From contig CAVESF010000007.1 of the NCBI GenBank assembly GCA_963618495.1, positions 1 through 64,000 of the forward strand: 64,000 bases of DNA, in the 5' to 3' direction. The notes under the pieces were generated by a model. It saw only the letters and a program-made list of their open reading frames with translations. It searched no databases and was not told the origin of the DNA. Positions 60,617 through 64,000 of this stretch are shown here, one piece after another. A program made the translations under genes and the position numbers. This stretch comes from Apopatosoma sp963618495 (lineage in GTDB: Bacteria; Bacillota; Clostridia; Oscillospirales; CAG-272). Every line of letters begins with the position of its first letter. Positions within the stretch are counted from its first letter, which is position 1.

Positions 60617-60634
60617 AGGTTTACTCAAAACGGA

Positions 60635-61264
60635 TTATTTTGTGCCGAAGAGTCTGTCGCCTGCATCGCCGAGACCGGGAACGATATATGCGTGCTCATT
60701 GAGCTTTTCATCAAGTGCAGCGGTGTAGATATCGACATCGGGATGAGCCGCCTGAACAGCCGCTACGCCTTCGGGAGCGGCTACGAGGCACATAAGACGG
60801 ATATTTGTGCAGCCTCTCTTCTTGAGCATGGTGATTGCATCGGAGGCGCTACCGCCCGTTGCGAGCATCGGGTCAACTACGATGACTATTCTCTCGCCGA
60901 CATCTGTGGGAAGCTTGCAGTAGTATTCTACAGGCTTGTGTGTATCTGGGTCACGATAAAGACCGATATGACCGACCTTTGCTACGGGAACGAGCTCGAG
61001 AATGCCGTTTACCATGCCGAGACCGGCACGCAGTATCGGAATGACCGCGAGCTTCTTGCCGGAGATGACCTTGCCTGTCATCTTTGTGATAGGCGTTTCG
61101 ATTTCGTAGTCGCGCAGTGGAAGATCTCTTGTAACCTCATAGCCCATGAGCATGGAAATTTCATCGAGAAGGATGCGAAAGTCCTTTGAACCTGTCTCTT
61201 TCTTTCTCATGTAGGTGAGCTTGTGCTGAATAAGGGGATGATCGATAATGTGAAGCTGTCCCAT
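60635..61264 (-). CDS. upp: Uracil phosphoribosyltransferase
   Basis: A 209-aa enzyme making UMP from uracil and PRPP. Motifs: IPILRAGLGMVNG (substrate region), the PRPP loop VIVVDPMLATGGSASDAI (about 125-142) and a C-terminal IVPGLGDAGDRLFGT. Full length. It stands alone between infC and a protease gene; cdd at 29.3 kb is in the same salvage route. Confidence 0.97.
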   Translation of the reverse strand: MGQLHIIDHPLIQHKLTYMRKKETGSKDFRILLDEISMLMGYEVTRDLPLRDYEIETPITKMTGKVISGKKLAVIPILRAGLGMVNGILELVPVAKVGHIGLYRDPDTHKPVEYYCKLPTDVGERIVIVVDPMLATGGSASDAITMLKKRGCTNIRLMCLVAAPEGVAAVQAAHPDVDIYTAALDEKLNEHAYIVPGLGDAGDRLFGTK

Positions 61265-61468
61265 TTTTTACTCCGTTCCCGCCGCTGTGCGACGCTTTTT
61301 ATTTTTTCAATTTATTATTATATCATGGTATTCATATTTTTGCAATAGGGAAATTTCATGTTTTTGCGATATTTTTGCGCTTTTTATTTGTGATGAATGG
61401 TGAAAAAAGGGGGGAGAGGGCGGTTTTCTGCGAAGAAAATTCAAAAATAAGCTTTTTTATTTGGTGTA

Positions 61469-61486
61469 CTTTTCGTCAGTGAAAAG
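61469..61486. repeat. Dispersed hairpin family, copy at 61.5 kb
   Basis: CTTTTC / GAAAAG around a GTCAGT loop. The 5' flank is GTA as in the 30040 copy, but the 3' flank is CGCGAGA as in the 45245 copy, so the outer stem is mismatched (a hybrid). The downstream flank AAAAGTATCTTTATTTTTCTTTTCG resembles 55-80. Nothing else is seen in 61265-61593. Confidence 0.7.
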
Positions 61487-61593
61487 CGCGAGAAAGCAAA
61501 AGTATCTTTATTTTTCTTTTCGGGTTGTCGAGGAAGTTAAGCAATGCGAAGCGTGAGGGAGCCAATGCTTTCCTCTTTAGAACGCCGCCCATC

Positions 61594-61621
61594 AAAAAAT
61601 CCGCCGTCGGGCGGATTTTTT
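61594..61621. terminator. Bidirectional terminator after the protease gene
   Basis: AAAAAATCCGCC / GGCGGATTTTTT, 12-bp perfect stem, GTCG loop. Confidence 0.88.
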
Positions 61622-61639
61622 GCAATTCAAATAAAATTC

Positions 61640-62338
61640 TTATCTTCTTCTCGAGTTTCCCGATACCATCAGGAAAAGGCGCAGGAGTTGCATGAGCGAT
61701 ACCGCGAGCGCCGCAACATAAGTCATCGCGGCGGCGGTGAGTACTCTTCTTGCTCCGCCTATTTCATCCGAACCGAGTATGCCGTAGCTCTCGATGCACC
61801 TGAGCGCGCGCCTGCTTGCGTCAAATTCCGTCGGCAGGGTCACGAGCTGAAAGAGCGCACAGAGTCCGTAGCAGGCAACGCCGATGTACGCTATCACCAG
61901 AAATTCGGGCGCGAGCATATTCAGCAGAATGCCGAGTATTATCAACGGGATTGCAAGACGCGAGCCGATATTCGTGACGGGGATTATCGCCGCACGAATC
62001 CTCACCGGCACATAATTTTCCGCATGCTGAACGGCATGCCCCGCTTCATGGCAGGCAACACCGATAGCGGCGACCGAGGTATTTCCGTATACGCTCGCCG
62101 AAAGGCGGATGACATCGCTTCTCGGGTCATAATGGTCGGTCAGATTGCCGGGAATCTGCTCTATGCGTATGTGTTGCAGTCCGTTGGCATCAAGCACGCG
62201 GCGCGCCGCCTCGGCACCTGTGATGCCGCGCATGGAGCGTATCTTCGAATATTTTTTGAATGTTGTATTCACGCGAATACTTGCCCAAAGTGAAAATATC
62301 ACCGCGGGAAGCACAAGTATGAGGTATAAGTAATCCAT
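61640..62338 (-). CDS. YugP-type membrane zinc metallopeptidase
   Basis: A 232-aa protein with an N-terminal anchor, the zinc motif HEAGHAVQH (about 97-105) and several C-terminal membrane helices (from about 115). The family (YugP/DUF-type neutral zinc peptidase) is predicted to cleave membrane proteins; substrates are unknown. TLPTEFDASRRALRCI after the fourth helix is conserved. It lies 19 bp downstream of the 62358-63284 gene, same strand. Confidence 0.87.
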   Translation of the reverse strand: MDYLYLILVLPAVIFSLWASIRVNTTFKKYSKIRSMRGITGAEAARRVLDANGLQHIRIEQIPGNLTDHYDPRSDVIRLSASVYGNTSVAAIGVACHEAGHAVQHAENYVPVRIRAAIIPVTNIGSRLAIPLIILGILLNMLAPEFLVIAYIGVACYGLCALFQLVTLPTEFDASRRALRCIESYGILGSDEIGGARRVLTAAAMTYVAALAVSLMQLLRLFLMVSGNSRRR

Positions 62339-62357
62339 AATTTCCTATCCGTTTCGC

Positions 62358-63284
62358 TTATTTTTCTTTTTTTCGCTTTTTCGCAGGCTTCGCTTCGACG
62401 CTCTTCGCTGTTTCAGACCGTGCCGCTTCAAATGCCGCTTCCGCGCCATCCGTGCCGACGGCGGAATTTATCGGAGCGTCTTCGGCAAGCGTTGGTATAA
62501 ACTGACGGGCTATCCTGCCGTCACCGCGCTTCTTTATATAGAAGAAACCGATGATGCTGAAAACAAATGCGCCGATGAAGTTTACGAAGAGGTCCTCCAT
62601 TGTGTCATAAATGCCGATATCGAGATATCCGTTCAGAACGAGCTGTTCTCCGTTTCCGTATTTTATTACGGTTTCCGTAATGCCCGTCACCGGATAGGGG
62701 ATATTCTGCTTTGTCGGATCGAGCATGGTGGAATAAATATTTGCTATCATTGTATCCTTTTGCATATCCTTTGCAAATATTCTGTCCATACCGAACTCAA
62801 AAAATTCCCAAAAGATGCCGACGGTCATGGAAAAGCAGAAAGCCACCACCGCCACAAAAGCCGGCGAAAGATTGAATTTGATTTTTGAGTTTCTGTTCAG
62901 AACATCCACGAGCGCAAAACCGAGCGCGGCACAGAGAAAGCCCCATGTGGTATGCAGTATCGTATCCCAATGCTCATACTGGATGAAATATCCCTGAAGC
63001 TCGCCGAGAATTTCCGCGGCGAAAATATGCACGAGAATTATTATCTCCAGCGTATCGGGCAGATCGATATGCATTTTCTTCTCCACGATGGACGGGAGAA
63101 AGAAAAGAAAAAGCACAAGCACGCATATAAATGCATTTTCAAAATTTCCGAGCATTATACTGCGCACAAAAGCCGCAATTACAAGCACGCGCAGTATTAT
63201 GTATACCGCCGTGACGGCTTTACTTCTCGATTTCAGTTCTGCCTCCATGCGGTTTTTTGCCATCTCTTTGATATTTTTCTTCAT
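62358..63284 (-). CDS. Polytopic membrane protein, YjdF/DUF2238-like
   Basis: A 308-aa protein with seven or eight membrane segments, the block EHWDTILHTTWGFLCAALGF (about 100-119), FSMTVGIFWEFFEFGMDRI (about 150-168) and an Ala/Lys/Glu-rich cytoplasmic tail. His, Trp and Glu placed in helices resemble DUF2238 (YjdF) proteins, of unknown function. GGAGGATACT precedes the ATG. It lies between the P-II-like and YugP genes, probably one operon. Confidence 0.75.
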   Translation of the reverse strand: MKKNIKEMAKNRMEAELKSRSKAVTAVYIILRVLVIAAFVRSIMLGNFENAFICVLVLFLFFLPSIVEKKMHIDLPDTLEIIILVHIFAAEILGELQGYFIQYEHWDTILHTTWGFLCAALGFALVDVLNRNSKIKFNLSPAFVAVVAFCFSMTVGIFWEFFEFGMDRIFAKDMQKDTMIANIYSTMLDPTKQNIPYPVTGITETVIKYGNGEQLVLNGYLDIGIYDTMEDLFVNFIGAFVFSIIGFFYIKKRGDGRIARQFIPTLAEDAPINSAVGTDGAEAAFEAARSETAKSVEAKPAKKRKKEK

Positions 63285-63329
63285 AGTATCCTCCGAGAGG
63301 TTTTATTTAAAATGAAAATCCGCGCGGGC

Positions 63330-64000
63330 TTATTTTTCCTCGGCTTTTTCCGCATTCTCTTCGCCGCTGTCCTTGTGAAGTCCGACAACATCGGATACGG
63401 GAAGTGAAAATGTCAGCGCGTGTTCGCCTGCTTCGCTCAGCACTGCGGCGCATATCGCTTTCATGACATTCTGACGTATCTCGGCACGGACAAGCATGAA
63501 TACTATTTCTTTTTCCGGCTGAACCGTGATACCGAATATCTTCTTGCCGAGCTCGGCTTCTCTTGCGCGCAGTACAGTACCTCCGCGAACGCCGGCTTCC
63601 TTTGCCGCCTTTACGGCAATATCGGTATTTCCCGCGCTTGTGGCAACGATTATCAACTCATAATGCTTTATTTCGGCATTTGTTTCCATTTTTGTTTCCT
63701 CCTCTTTCTTTTCATCTGCGACTGCCGTATTTTCATTTGCAATCGCATCGTTTGCTCCGCCTACCATTTCGGAGACGGTACGGCTTATACCTGAGAGCGG
63801 CAGAGCAAACGCTATGCCGGCGCCGGGCTTTTCGAAATGCAGCTTCTTATTGAAGCCCTCGAGCAGCATCGGTGCGGTTTTTCCGTCTGTCACGCAGAGT
63901 ACCACGTCTTTTTCGGGCTCATCGAGTCCGAGCATATCCATGATATCCGAGCTTGCCGTTCCGTGTCCGCGGACTATCATCGGAAGAGCTGCTCCGTATT
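63330..64000 (-). CDS. Tandem P-II-like regulatory protein, 5' end cut by window edge
   Basis: The frame stays open past M63980 to the window edge (YGAALP precedes it), so the gene starts beyond 64000. Two P-II-like halves are visible: the first (VRGHGTASSDIMDMLGLDEPEK..) and the second from about 63330-63690 (HYELIIVATSAGNTDIAVKA, GVRGGTVLRARE, EIVFMLV). A charged linker joins them. Proteins of this layout are common in clostridia, sometimes beside DUF1538 membrane proteins, and may sense nucleotides or nitrogen state. The T-loop Tyr of classical GlnB is not evident. Confidence 0.75.
   Translation of the reverse strand, partial: YGAALPMIVRGHGTASSDIMDMLGLDEPEKDVVLCVTDGKTAPMLLEGFNKKLHFEKPGAGIAFALPLSGISRTVSEMVGGANDAIANENTAVADEKKEEETKMETNAEIKHYELIIVATSAGNTDIAVKAAKEAGVRGGTVLRAREAELGKKIFGITVQPEKEIVFMLVRAEIRQNVMKAICAAVLSEAGEHALTFSLPVSDVVGLHKDSGEENAEKAEEK

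Overview
The window is chromosomal DNA of an endospore-forming Bacillota, most likely a gut- or rumen-associated member of the class Clostridia. It carries spoIVA, a GerA/GerB germinant-receptor pair, a SleC-type cortex-lytic enzyme, an active-site-intact M23 (SpoIIQ-like) peptidase, infC-rpmI-rplT, topA-dprA, clpC and gapA. Many genes encode lipoproteins with Thr/Glu-rich stalks, and one giant BspA-type LRR protein ends in a type I dockerin, which points to a polysaccharide-degrading, cellulosome-using lineage. Genus cannot be set from the sequence alone. A run of ten N at 7904-7913 shows this is a scaffolded assembly. No rRNA, tRNA, CRISPR array or transposase was found.

Layout. 1-3.8 kb: short hairpin repeats, then an overlapping trio of acyltransferase, tandem GT8 glycosyltransferase and acyltransferase, probably making a cell-envelope glycolipid. 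4.1-9.8 kb (minus): two paralogous lipoproteins, an M23 peptidase, a Cys-rich small protein and a DacF-like protein with altered motifs. 9.9-20.5 kb: ribF, comM/yifB, clpC, gapA, a small helical protein, a PHP phosphatase, alr, MATE. 20.8-25.8 kb: LamG lipoprotein, a two-gene phage holin remnant whose start codons are both near-cognate, a large non-coding repeat element, and a patatin/TM2/membrane-protein cluster divergent from an XRE regulator. 26-29.7 kb: an SPFH / zinc-ribbon / TPM operon resembling ydjI-ydjG-ydjH without pspA, then cdd. 29.7-31.9 kb: repeat-rich non-coding DNA and a PH/SHOCT membrane protein. 32-38.5 kb: repeat lipoprotein, serine hydrolase, malQ, LRR lipoprotein. 38.6-45.2 kb: spore block (spoIVA, gerA, gerB, a SleC split into pro-domain and enzyme genes, an extra PG-binding protein). 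45.5-54.3 kb: third paralogous lipoprotein, an orphan solute-binding lipoprotein, MFS, rplS, and the LRR-dockerin giant. 54.5-64 kb (minus): topA, dprA, trmH, rplT-rpmI-infC, upp, a YugP-type protease, a membrane protein and a tandem P-II protein cut by the window edge.

The most unusual material is non-coding. A dispersed hairpin (stem ending CTTTTC/GAAAAG around a GTCAGT-like loop) occurs at least six times in clear form, with paired stem substitutions between copies. It is linked to a ~250 bp element found twice, and one of those copies contains an inserted ~50 bp palindromic unit that occurs elsewhere in the window as a 47 bp tandem repeat. Two intergenic regions upstream of secreted repeat proteins also hold promoter plus rod-shaped RNA plus terminator.

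Confidence is high for housekeeping genes and lower for lipoproteins, RNAs and repeats, which were judged by eye only.
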